DNA from: Mucilaginibacter sp. dw_454
Lineage (GTDB): Bacteria; Bacteroidota; Bacteroidia; Sphingobacteriales; Sphingobacteriaceae
NCBI RefSeq assembly: GCF_018449775.1
Contig: NZ_JAAVVB010000001.1
Coordinates: 1,508,098 to 1,572,097 of the forward strand
Reading direction: 5' to 3'
Length of the DNA: 64,000 nt
Within the stretch, counting starts at the first letter, position 1, and every line of letters begins with the position of its first letter. The translations under genes were made by a program, and so were the position numbers. This document shows, piece after piece, positions 8,714 to 16,488 of the stretch. Below the pieces are notes generated by a model. The model ran no database searches, was not told the DNA's origin, and saw only the letters and a list, made by a program, of their open reading frames with translations.

Positions 8714-8809
8714 TTAGTTTGCTCTTCTTGACTCAGCTTTTTTAGCTTGGTAAGCCAAAGGAACAATAATAGCAGCGATTAATGCGACAACTTCTAGTAC
8801 TACTAACAT
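8714..8809 (-). CDS. 31-residue single-pass membrane peptide
   Basis: The ATG at 8807-8809 opens 31 codons ending in TAA. The peptide begins MLVVLEVVALIAAIIVPLAY, a clean transmembrane helix, and continues with a polar, basic tail (QAKKAESRRAN). The tail follows the positive-inside rule for an N-out, C-in helix. There is no longer overlapping gene on either strand, and a strong terminator follows directly. Both facts argue for a real monocistronic gene. The family is not recognised. Small proteins of this form often act as subunits or stabilisers of membrane complexes, but nothing here says which. Confidence 0.65.
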   Translation of the reverse strand: MLVVLEVVALIAAIIVPLAYQAKKAESRRAN

Positions 8810-9440
8810 AATGATTTGTGTTTAATGTTTGTTAAATGATTAAATGTCTTTTCCAGAAAACAACCGACTTTATTGAGGCGACTGCATTCTTTTATACCGG
8901 CTCTTGGTCACAAAATATGCCACAAAAAAAATCGACTGTTTCGACCTCAAAAACCAGAATTTTGAAATCATCTATTTAAAAAAATCACTAATAATTATTA
9001 AAGTTTGTCAAAATATTGTCTGCCTTTTAAAACCGGGAATAAAAATATCAGGGTGTAAGAAAAACAAAAAAATATTTTTTGACTAAAAAGTAGAAAACGG
9101 TCTAAAAAACACTGACATTTCCATTTTTTGTGATTTTCGAGAGGCTAAAAACGATAAATTGCGCTCTTCGAGTGATAAAACATCAAAAAAAACGAACTAT
9201 TTTTCAATTTCGCGCAAAAAATCGATGTTAAACACTTTCATGATATTGTCTTAATAAAATAAAAAATATTTTACGCCAATTTGTCATCTGACTGACATAG
9301 CTGCCAAATACTGACAAAATATCCGAAAAATAGACTTATTTTTGATAAAATACATCGAAATTATTTAAAACGCCGCGAATCATAGTTAAAAACCACCTAT
9401 GCCAAATTTTTATTATGAAAATTGCAATAAAATGGGCGTT
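8810..9440. other. AT-rich intergenic stretch without a supported gene
   Basis: About 630 bases, very rich in A and T, with many A and T runs. Only short chance open frames occur and none has a plausible protein sequence. The left end should hold the promoter of the 31-residue peptide gene. I could not assign a convincing -7/-33 pair, terminator or RNA structure in the rest. Confidence 0.5.
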
Positions 9441-10322
9441 TTAGTGATCTAATGCACGACGTTTAATCAATCCACCTTTCACTTCCGAAACAGAGTTGGT
9501 TACGATGAAAGCCGTTGGGTCGATCTGCTGCACACTGGCAACCAGGCGCTGCACCTCTAACCGCGTGATAACGGTGACGATAATGTCTACGTTTTTCTCT
9601 CCAATCTCTGTTTTGCCAAAACCGCGCTCGCCTTTGTACACCGTAACGCCCCTATGCAGGTGTCGCATAATGACGTTTTTAATCAGCTCGCTTTTGGGCG
9701 ACACGATAGTGACCGAGGTAAACTCGTCAAAACCCTGTACTATGTAATTGATAGTTTGCGTAGCCGCCAGGTAAGTCAAGATAGAATACAAGGCCGACTC
9801 AATACCTAAAAAGAAAGCGGCAATGCCAAAAATAAAGATGTTGATCACCAGGATGATCTGCCCTATTGATAAAGGCGATCTTGGGTTAATATAAACAGCT
9901 AACAGCTCGGTACCGTCAATCACGCTGCCGCCACGCATAGCCAGGCCAATGCCTGTGCCTAAAAACAATCCCCCGAAAACTGCAGTGAGTAATTTATCAT
10001 GCGTAACCATCGGGAAGCTGACGAAGTATAACACTAGCGACAATAATATAATAGCTATCGATGTTTTGAGCGCGAATAACTTATCTATCTTTTTATAGCC
10101 TAAAAAGACAAACGGAATATTAATCACTAAGATCAGTATAGAAATGGGCCAGCCGGTTATCGAGCTTATGAGCAGAGATATCCCGGTAACACCGCCATCT
10201 ATAAACTCGTTAGGGATTAAGAATCCTTTCAACCCAAAGGCTGCACTGGCAATGCCAACCAAGATCATGATGATGCGGACTATCTCAATGCGGCGGTAAG
10301 CTTTTTTACGGGTCAAGGTCAT
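9441..10322 (-). CDS. YitT family membrane protein (DUF161 + DUF2179)
   Basis: A 293-residue integral membrane protein. Five or six hydrophobic helices occupy ~15-200, including the family pattern FIDGGVTGISLL and MRGGSVIDGTELLA. A soluble C-terminal DUF2179 domain follows (~205-285) with RGVTVYKGERGFGKTE. The role of the family is not settled, and transport or export functions have been suggested. The gene stands alone. Its start is 18 bases downstream of the stop of the FG-GAP gene on the same strand, so they may be cotranscribed. Confidence 0.9.
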   Translation of the reverse strand: MTLTRKKAYRRIEIVRIIMILVGIASAAFGLKGFLIPNEFIDGGVTGISLLISSITGWPISILILVINIPFVFLGYKKIDKLFALKTSIAIILLSLVLYFVSFPMVTHDKLLTAVFGGLFLGTGIGLAMRGGSVIDGTELLAVYINPRSPLSIGQIILVINIFIFGIAAFFLGIESALYSILTYLAATQTINYIVQGFDEFTSVTIVSPKSELIKNVIMRHLHRGVTVYKGERGFGKTEIGEKNVDIIVTVITRLEVQRLVASVQQIDPTAFIVTNSVSEVKGGLIKRRALDH

Positions 10323-10340
10323 AAAAGGCGGATTTATTAA

Positions 10341-11501
10341 TTAACGTGTGTTTTCGAAATAAAATACACCTTTTTTATTAGATATCACAATGTCATTCAG
10401 CTTATCCTTATTCATATCCTGCACAACAACGTGCAAGCCAACACCAGAATCGTTATCTATTTGGTGGGCGATGAAGTAAGGCGCTTTACCCGGTGTAAAC
10501 TCAAACCAGTATAAAACAGCAGATTCATGCGAGCCTGTATCTGTGTCATTATGGGCAAACCAGCGTTTTCCGGTTACAATGTCCGGATGACCGTCATTGT
10601 TAATATCCACCAAAGCAACCCCATGTGTTTCTGAAAACGATTTATCAATCTCGTGCTTTGTCCACGTTGTGTTGCCTTGCTCATCTTTGCCCTGCTGATA
10701 CCACCAGATACCATACTTATGCGCCGAGGCACTTATTACGTCATTTAGCCCATCACCATCTACATCCATCACATACATCTCAGAACAATCTTCGCCAAAG
10801 TTAGCGGGGTGAAACACCCAGTTGGGTTGTTTACGATCGACAGGAGCTTCCCACCAGCCTTCTTTTACAATCACATCTTTGCGGCCATCCTTATTAATAT
10901 CGCCCAAACCCAAGCCATGCGAGTAGCGGTCTGTCGCCGGCGCATTAATTGCACTTATGGGATAACGCGCCCAGGTAGTATCTCCTTTTTTAGTTGGCGC
11001 ACTTAGCCAAACTATTTGTTTGGCATTGATATCGGCACATAAAATATCTACCCGTCCGTCGCCGTCTACATCCACAAAATTAGGCGACTCATTCCCCACC
11101 CCTACTTTATCCATAATGTTGTGCTTTTGCCAGTATCCGGATTTCCCTTTCGGATTTTCATACCAGTACGCCGGTGTACCGGGATAGCCAACCACCACCT
11201 GATCTACCCAGCCATCCAGGTTTACATCTATACTATAATCTAAAAACGAGTTGCTATATTCTGTTCCCGGCTTCAAGACTGGTGTCAGCGCAATTTCATG
11301 ACGCGTCCAATTTGGCGCCTCGAACCAACAAGTGCCTGCAATAATATCCAATTTACCGTCGTGGTTAACGTCGCCAACAGCAACACCTTCCGATATAAAA
11401 TCTTTGGTGATAATATGTTTAATAAATCGAACTTTATTTTGCGCATATAAAGGGGGGCTTAATAACACAGCAATCAGGATTAAATAAAATTGGTTTCTCA
11501 T
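10341..11501 (-). CDS. Secreted FG-GAP/VCBS repeat propeller protein
   Basis: A 386-residue protein with a signal peptide ending PLYA before Q. At least seven FG-GAP-like calcium loops are visible, among them DVNHDGKLDI, DVNLDGWVDQ, DVDGDGRVDI, DINKDGRKDV, DVDGDGLNDV and DINNDGHPDI, matching one seven-bladed integrin-like propeller. There is no membrane anchor or T9SS tail, so it is probably periplasmic or released. Such proteins often accompany dehydrogenases or glycan-degrading systems as binding modules. Its specific ligand cannot be told from sequence. Confidence 0.85.
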   Translation of the reverse strand: MRNQFYLILIAVLLSPPLYAQNKVRFIKHIITKDFISEGVAVGDVNHDGKLDIIAGTCWFEAPNWTRHEIALTPVLKPGTEYSNSFLDYSIDVNLDGWVDQVVVGYPGTPAYWYENPKGKSGYWQKHNIMDKVGVGNESPNFVDVDGDGRVDILCADINAKQIVWLSAPTKKGDTTWARYPISAINAPATDRYSHGLGLGDINKDGRKDVIVKEGWWEAPVDRKQPNWVFHPANFGEDCSEMYVMDVDGDGLNDVISASAHKYGIWWYQQGKDEQGNTTWTKHEIDKSFSETHGVALVDINNDGHPDIVTGKRWFAHNDTDTGSHESAVLYWFEFTPGKAPYFIAHQIDNDSGVGLHVVVQDMNKDKLNDIVISNKKGVFYFENTR

Positions 11502-11752
11502 AAGCGAATATTTAAAATAGTGCAGAATGATAGAGGTTTAAGCCAGGGCAGGTTTATAAATGCAAGTTAACGCTTATCTGTTTAAAGACAAAAATCTATT
11601 TGATGAGCTATTTTTTCGACATGCAACAACCCTTAAACAGTCAAGTAAAGTGCGCAAAAAATCTTTCATCAAATTAGCGCAAGTTTTTATACTTTTATAG
11701 TTCTGTTTACCTATGGAAACTTTTGGGCGGATTTCTATATAAGAAATTTAGA

Positions 11753-12223
11753 ATGGTGAAACAGAATCACGCTTTATTACGAGCAAAACCGCTAAGTACA
11801 CATACTTTATATGATGCTTATGCAGGTATGTTATTAGGCTATATTTTTGAGGTGGTAAAAGACCATAAAATAGCCGAAGACTACCTGGTAAAAACTTTTA
11901 GCAGCATAGCCAAAAATTTCAATGACGTTAACTGGGATGAAATTAACATATGGTGCCAATTACAGCGTTTTGCAAAAAACGAATTAACTGCATTTCATAA
12001 AGCTATAGATGGTTACGAAGTTCCTGCCGGCGATACACCGGCAACGCTACCTAATCTATATCTTGACCGCATGACCGATGAGCAAAAGCTGGTTTTCTGC
12101 AATATTTATTACAGCAACAAAACCACTACGCAGCTTGCCGAAGAAATAAACCGGCCCGAAAAACATATTAAACAATTATTAAAAGAGGCTTTTGCTATTA
12201 TAAGGAAATCGCATGAACATTAA
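11753..12223 (+). CDS. Divergent ECF-type RNA polymerase sigma factor
   Basis: I chose the ATG at 11753 (156 residues) over an in-frame TTG 30 bases upstream because the extra residues add nothing recognisable. Residues ~15-60 look like sigma region 2 (DAYAGMLLGYIFEVVKDHKIAEDYL), and ~108-150 like the region 4 helix-turn-helix (MTDEQKLVFCNIYY ... TTTQLAEEINRPEKHIKQLL). It is shorter and less conserved than typical ECF factors. The 11-base overlap with a membrane anti-sigma gene supports the assignment strongly. Confidence 0.8.
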   Translation: MVKQNHALLRAKPLSTHTLYDAYAGMLLGYIFEVVKDHKIAEDYLVKTFSSIAKNFNDVNWDEINIWCQLQRFAKNELTAFHKAIDGYEVPAGDTPATLPNLYLDRMTDEQKLVFCNIYYSNKTTTQLAEEINRPEKHIKQLLKEAFAIIRKSHEH

Positions 12224-12704
12224 AGAATACATAGAGAGCGGCGTTTTGGAGTCGTATGTATTAGGTTCGGCTTCGGCAGAAGAAACCCACCAGTTGCTTC
12301 GGCTAAAAAATCAATATCCCGAAATAGCCGATGCACTGTTTCAAATAGAAACCGATTTTGAGCGCGTAGCTCAAAACATGGCTATGGTGCCGCCACCAGG
12401 TATGCTTACCCGTATTGAAGATGAGATAAACGCATTAATTGAAACGGAAGATCCGGCCCCGGCTACCAGGCATCGTGAAAGCGACTACCGCAGATTTGAT
12501 AATGACCGCAGTAATCAGTTTATAGAGATTGAGGCTTTCTCTAATCAGATGCGATTACATAAAGCCTGGCGTTGGGTATTTGCGGGCGTCTTTATATTAG
12601 GCAAGATATTTTTGATTGCCGCTATTTATTATTTCCTGGAAAACAGGCAGGCCCAGGAGCAGATACACGATTTAAAAACAGAGTTGCGGCAGTACAAACA
12701 TTAA
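12213..12704 (+). CDS. Membrane-anchored anti-sigma factor
   Basis: A 163-residue protein whose N-terminus (IKEYIESGVLESYVLGSASAEE) matches the RskA-like anti-sigma pattern 'I-SG-LE-YVLG--S-EE'. One transmembrane helix lies at ~117-140 (RWVFAGVFILGKIFLIAAIYYF), and a short coiled C-terminal tail follows (ENRQAQEQIHDLKTELRQYK). The cytoplasmic N-terminal domain would hold the sigma factor encoded immediately upstream. There is no large periplasmic sensor, so the signal input is unclear. The overlap of reading frames implies coupled, near-stoichiometric synthesis. Confidence 0.85.
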   Translation: MNIKEYIESGVLESYVLGSASAEETHQLLRLKNQYPEIADALFQIETDFERVAQNMAMVPPPGMLTRIEDEINALIETEDPAPATRHRESDYRRFDNDRSNQFIEIEAFSNQMRLHKAWRWVFAGVFILGKIFLIAAIYYFLENRQAQEQIHDLKTELRQYKH

Positions 12705-12722
12705 AAAGCATTAACTTTATAT

Positions 12723-12752
12723 AAGCGGACCGACAAAAAGTTCGCTTTTTTT
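12723..12752 (+). terminator. Terminator of the sigma/anti-sigma operon
   Basis: The arms AAGCGGAC and GTTCGCTT pair, with one G-T wobble, across a 9-base loop and run into seven T. It starts 18 bases after the anti-sigma stop and separates the pair from the exporter gene. Confidence 0.85.
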
Positions 12753-12799
12753 ATTCTCTGCGGGCTAAACTTAATTAAAAACTAGCCTGTTACAACACT

Positions 12800-14344
12800 A
12801 TGGCAACAGTAGCATTAAAAAGCCCGGCAGGCAAATGGATCATGGCGTCGACCATATTGGCATCGTCTATGGCGTTTATCGATGCAACGGCGCTTAACGT
12901 GGTAATGCCTGCTTTACAACAAGGGTTAAGAGCAAGCGGTGCTGATCTGTTTTGGATTCTTAACGCCTACTTGCTCATGCTGGCTTCTTTGATTTTAATT
13001 GGCGGTGCTATGGGCGACAAACTAGGCCGCAAGAAAATCTTCATGGTTGGCATTTTTATTTTCATTTTGGGATCAGCGGCTTGCGGTTTATCAAACAATG
13101 TCTTAATGTTGGTAATTTGCCGGGTGTTGCAAGGCATTGGCGGCGCGTTAATGATCCCTGGCAGCTTATCACTCATCTCATCGTCCATTAATGCTAAAGA
13201 ACGCGGGAAAGCTATTGGCACGTGGTCGGCTTTTACAACGGTGGTAACCATGGGCGGGCCAATTTTAGGTGGAGCCTTAGCCGATGCAGGATTGTGGCGC
13301 TATATCTTCTTTATTAATGTACCTATTGGCGTTTTAGCGCTGGTTATGCTGACTTTTAAGGTACATGAGATCAAGGACGAGGACAGCAAAGGCAATCTTG
13401 ATTTCCCGGGAGCAATTACTATAGCTTTGGCGTTAGCCTTAATAACATTTGGGTTTTTGCGGGTACCGGCAGTTGGCCTGGCCAATGTGCAAGCTTATGG
13501 CTCATTAATAACCGGGCTGGCATTTCTAGTGATATTTATTATCATCGAAATAAAAAGCACTAACCCAATGATGCCATTGAAGCTATTTCAAAACAGCACA
13601 TTTAGCGGAGCCAATTTATTGACATTTTTTCTGTATGCCGGTTTAGGTGCCGGTATGTTGTTCCTTTCGCTCAATTTGGTACAGGTGCAGGGTTATAGTC
13701 AGTTACAATCAGGCCTAACGTTTTTGCCTTTTACCGTATTGATGATTACCATAGCACGTTTTGCCGGTGGTTTAGCAGACAGGCACGGCCCAAGATTGTT
13801 TTTGATTGGGGGGCCGGCCTTAGCCGGTACCGGTTTACTTATCCTATCATTCGTAAAACAAACTACAGGGCCGTCAGACTATTGGACTACTTTTTTCCCG
13901 GGCGTGATTGTTTTAGGTTTGGGGATGTCATTTACTGTGGCCCCATTAACTGCGGCAGTTATGGCATCGGTAAATGATCATTTTTCGGGTACGGCATCGG
14001 GCATCAATAATGCTATGACACGTATTTCGGGCGTTTTTGCTAACGCGATATTTGGGGCATTAGCGGTACTGTTTTTCTCGGGTGCTTTACAGCGCGATTT
14101 GCAAAAGTCGCCCTTCAATGCAAAAGACAAACAGCTCATAGTGCAACAAGCTAATAATCTGGGTAATGCTAAAGTGCCTGCTGCGGTTGTCGCCAATAAA
14201 CAACAGGTTACCCAATATTATCACCAGGGGTTTATTGACGCTTACGCCAATATTATGCAGATATCTGCCGGGCTTGGTTATTTGGGAGCCTTGATGGCCT
14301 TGATCTTTATTAGAAATAAATCAGTGAGAAAAACTGATGAGTAG
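12800..14344 (+). CDS. MFS drug exporter, DHA2 (EmrB/QacA-type, 14 helices)
   Basis: A 514-residue transporter with about 14 hydrophobic segments. N-terminal family motifs are SSMAFIDATALNVVMPAL (motif D1-like), GDKLGRKKIFMVG (motif A) and RVLQGIGGALMIPGSLSLIS (motifs B/C region). The length and the motif C-like GGPILGGALADAGLWRYIFFINVPIG indicate the proton-antiport DHA2 group that exports hydrophobic drugs and dyes. There is no membrane-fusion or TolC partner nearby, so it probably acts alone in the inner membrane. Confidence 0.9.
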   Translation: MATVALKSPAGKWIMASTILASSMAFIDATALNVVMPALQQGLRASGADLFWILNAYLLMLASLILIGGAMGDKLGRKKIFMVGIFIFILGSAACGLSNNVLMLVICRVLQGIGGALMIPGSLSLISSSINAKERGKAIGTWSAFTTVVTMGGPILGGALADAGLWRYIFFINVPIGVLALVMLTFKVHEIKDEDSKGNLDFPGAITIALALALITFGFLRVPAVGLANVQAYGSLITGLAFLVIFIIIEIKSTNPMMPLKLFQNSTFSGANLLTFFLYAGLGAGMLFLSLNLVQVQGYSQLQSGLTFLPFTVLMITIARFAGGLADRHGPRLFLIGGPALAGTGLLILSFVKQTTGPSDYWTTFFPGVIVLGLGMSFTVAPLTAAVMASVNDHFSGTASGINNAMTRISGVFANAIFGALAVLFFSGALQRDLQKSPFNAKDKQLIVQQANNLGNAKVPAAVVANKQQVTQYYHQGFIDAYANIMQISAGLGYLGALMALIFIRNKSVRKTDE

Positions 14345-14420
14345 AGCATAGATGTTCGGAAGATTCAAAAAACCTTTAGTCATTCTGAGTTTTGATTTAT
14401 TGAGGTAACGCCCATTTAAT

Positions 14421-14455
14421 AACCCTCTTTACGCCGAAGGCGAAGAGAGGGTTTT
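14421..14455 (+). terminator. Terminator downstream of the DHA2 exporter
   Basis: The arms AACCCTCTTTACGCC and GGCGAAGAGAGGGTT pair with two mismatches around a GAA loop and are followed by TTT. The site lies between the exporter stop and the convergent ricin-type gene and could serve both strands. Confidence 0.65.
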
Positions 14456-14483
14456 GGTATACTTACTAATCCACGGTGTTTTA

Positions 14484-14984
14484 TTACATGGTAGGCGCCT
14501 GCTCATAAATATTCCAAAGTTGGTCGGGAGTATTACGTTTGGATGCCAAAACAATAGCTGAGTTAACCGAACCTTTGCCATCTGCAGGCGTTACATACAA
14601 ATCGGTTCCTTTTAATTTAATCATATAGGTATCTTTCTTAACCGCAATAAATTCATATTGCTGTTTACCATCGCCGGGGACCAGCGGTTGTTCATCAAAA
14701 GCCGTATTAGCTGCTACAGATCCAATAGGCTGAAAAGTTTTATTGGTTAACAGGTTTTGCAACTGGTAAGTATTGACTTCGGTTTTTTTAAAGCTCCAGG
14801 TCATGCATTTCCAATTTTCGGGATAATAGGCCACCAGTGGCGTGCCGTTTTTTGAGTTGGCGTCTTTTACGCGCAGCAGCATACCGGTCTGTACATTCTT
14901 GATGGCGTAGTTCCCTTTGATATCTTGTGCAAAAACAAAGGCCGCACTTGTTAAAAGCGCAGCCAATAAAACTAATTTCTTCAT
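14484..14984 (-). CDS. Secreted ricin-type beta-trefoil domain protein
   Basis: A 166-residue protein with a signal peptide ending FVFA before Q. The rest is one beta-trefoil unit of the RICIN type: GNYAIKNVQTGMLLRV, the WKCMTWSF block, TYQLQNLLTNKTFQPIG, and a C-terminal DQLWNIYE in place of the classical QxW. It presumably binds carbohydrate in the periplasm or at the surface. It is the last gene of a probable three-gene unit, 12 bases after dsrE-like and behind a TsdA-like cytochrome. This is an odd partnership for a lectin-like fold. Confidence 0.75.
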   Translation of the reverse strand: MKKLVLLAALLTSAAFVFAQDIKGNYAIKNVQTGMLLRVKDANSKNGTPLVAYYPENWKCMTWSFKKTEVNTYQLQNLLTNKTFQPIGSVAANTAFDEQPLVPGDGKQQYEFIAVKKDTYMIKLKGTDLYVTPADGKGSVNSAIVLASKRNTPDQLWNIYEQAPTM

Positions 14985-14996
14985 AAACGTTTTGTT

Positions 14997-15452
14997 TTAT
15001 GGATGCACTATCGCCCAGCCATCATTACCACGGATAATGATCTCGCCGTTACCACTTGGTACATAACCTATAAAATCAAACAAAGTGCTTTTATCAATAT
15101 TACGCTCTCTGATGGTATTGCTGCATTCTGCCAGTATCACACCTTTTTTTTGCAGCGCTAACAAAGCTTTTTCGTATGGGTTAGATTTCAGGAACATAGT
15201 GTAACCACCTGCAAATGCAACCAATTCAACCTCTACTTTCCCCTTAATGCGCGGATCCTCCAGTGCGTTATCGATATTACGCAAAGTCATTTTAATTTTT
15301 GCAGATGCGGTATCGTCAACAAAATATAGCGCTTTATAATGCGCTTTATCGGCGGTGGCTCCTTTAAAATCAGCGTCGGTTTTTTGAGCGAGTGCCGGCT
15401 TTACCAAAGCAACAACTGCCAGAACAAGAAAGTATTTGAATACAATTTTCAT
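14997..15452 (-). CDS. Periplasmic DsrE family protein
   Basis: A 151-residue protein with a signal peptide ending KPALA before Q. The remainder is a DsrE/DsrF-like alpha/beta fold: HYKALYFVDD, RNIDNALEDPRIKGKVEVELVAF as two halves, and a single Cys at C110 in the loop AECSNTI. That position corresponds to the sulfur-carrying Cys of many DsrE relatives. Export is unusual for cytoplasmic sulfur carriers, but exported DsrE proteins beside cytochromes are known in bacteria. It lies 23 bases after the TsdA-like cytochrome, pointing to reduced-sulfur chemistry. Confidence 0.85.
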   Translation of the reverse strand: MKIVFKYFLVLAVVALVKPALAQKTDADFKGATADKAHYKALYFVDDTASAKIKMTLRNIDNALEDPRIKGKVEVELVAFAGGYTMFLKSNPYEKALLALQKKGVILAECSNTIRERNIDKSTLFDFIGYVPSGNGEIIIRGNDGWAIVHP

Positions 15453-15475
15453 AATTGATGTTTTATAATTTAAAG

Positions 15476-16384
15476 TTATGATTTTTTTGTGTTTAATTTT
15501 TGCGCGTCTGCAATAGGCTGATATGGGCCAAATTTATGTTGCCGCTCACCAAAACTATCTGCGTACGGCCCAAACGGAAAATCGATCGGCTTTTTAGTAA
15601 AGTCTTTCCAATCGGCACTTTGATCAAAATGCGGCCGCGGCTGCGAATTGATAAAGGCGGCAACGTCCCAGGCTTCTTCGTCAGTTAACTGCGGTTTTTT
15701 GTACGTGGTACCAAATGGCATATTGCTCTTTACAAAGGCTGCAAAAGTAGTGATGCGGTACAAACCGGCACCATCATTATAACTATCCATACCCCAAAGC
15801 GGCGGGAAAGTGTAAGCTATCTTATCAGCGGCCAGTTGCCCCAGTCCATTTGTACCATGGCAAACCTGGCATTTTTTTACAAATACGCCCTGGCCCATAA
15901 CCGGGTCGGCAGCTTTATCCATATAAGTCAGCTTTAAAACGCTGCTTCCTTCAGGTTTTTGACCTTTGGGTACGCCATATCCTAACCATTTAATGTAGGC
16001 TATCATTGCTTTCATTTCATGGCTGGTGGTATCTAAGGGTTTACCGTTTAAACTGCGTTGCATACATCCGTTAATGCGGCCGGCAATGGATAGTACGCTA
16101 CTGGTGCGCGGCATATATTGCGGATAATTTGCCGCAGTGGCTTTCAGATTCAATCCGTAAAATTTGGTACCTGCGTTATTATGGCAATTCTGGCAATTCA
16201 TCCCGTTAGCCAAATGACCCACTTTACCTTTAGGGCCAAGATAATATGCTGTATGTGCTATCAGATCCTCCCCATATCTGATTTGTTTCCCGGCGTCACC
16301 GGCAGGAATCTTTCTTTCCTGGGCGCTAACACTTAGCGATGCCAGCAAAATAATAATACAACAAAAAATTCGCATTTGGTTCAA
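15476..16384 (-). CDS. tsdA: TsdA-like dihaem cytochrome c (thiosulfate dehydrogenase/tetrathionate reductase family)
   Basis: A 302-residue exported protein (signal peptide ending SVSA before Q) with two haem sites: NCQNCH (C64, C67, H68) and KCQVCH (C172, C175, H176). The stretch RINGCMQRSLNGKPL around C107 is characteristic of TsdA enzymes, in which a Cys in this region serves as distal ligand of the active-site haem. SNMPFGT supplies a Met candidate for haem 2. TsdA joins two thiosulfates into tetrathionate or runs in reverse. With an exported DsrE next door the sulfur role is plausible, but no electron acceptor gene adjoins it. Confidence 0.8.
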   Translation of the reverse strand: MNQMRIFCCIIILLASLSVSAQERKIPAGDAGKQIRYGEDLIAHTAYYLGPKGKVGHLANGMNCQNCHNNAGTKFYGLNLKATAANYPQYMPRTSSVLSIAGRINGCMQRSLNGKPLDTTSHEMKAMIAYIKWLGYGVPKGQKPEGSSVLKLTYMDKAADPVMGQGVFVKKCQVCHGTNGLGQLAADKIAYTFPPLWGMDSYNDGAGLYRITTFAAFVKSNMPFGTTYKKPQLTDEEAWDVAAFINSQPRPHFDQSADWKDFTKKPIDFPFGPYADSFGERQHKFGPYQPIADAQKLNTKKS

Positions 16385-16400
16385 ATAGCCTTGTAAACAA

Positions 16401-16448
16401 AACAGGTTAAAAGCAAATAACGTAATTGTTATTCACTTTTAACCTGTT
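16401..16448. terminator. Terminator between the fucosidase and TsdA-like genes
   Basis: A perfect 13-bp stem (AACAGGTTAAAAG/CTTTTAACCTGTT) with inner pairing AATAAC/GTTATT. On the minus strand it follows the fucosidase stop and runs into TTTTGTTT. The plus strand also shows a T-rich tail, so it may work both ways. Confidence 0.8.
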
Positions 16449-16488
16449 ACTTTTTTATTTAATACCAGACCAGCTGGTTAACATTAAA

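Noticed and set aside
8904..9086. 60-codon open frame in the AT-rich gap
   Set aside because: The translation is dominated by Lys, Ile and Asn from A/T runs and shows no domain, signal or conserved pattern.
11723..11752. TTG start for the sigma factor
   Set aside because: The ten added residues match nothing, and the ATG at 11753 gives a normal N-terminus.
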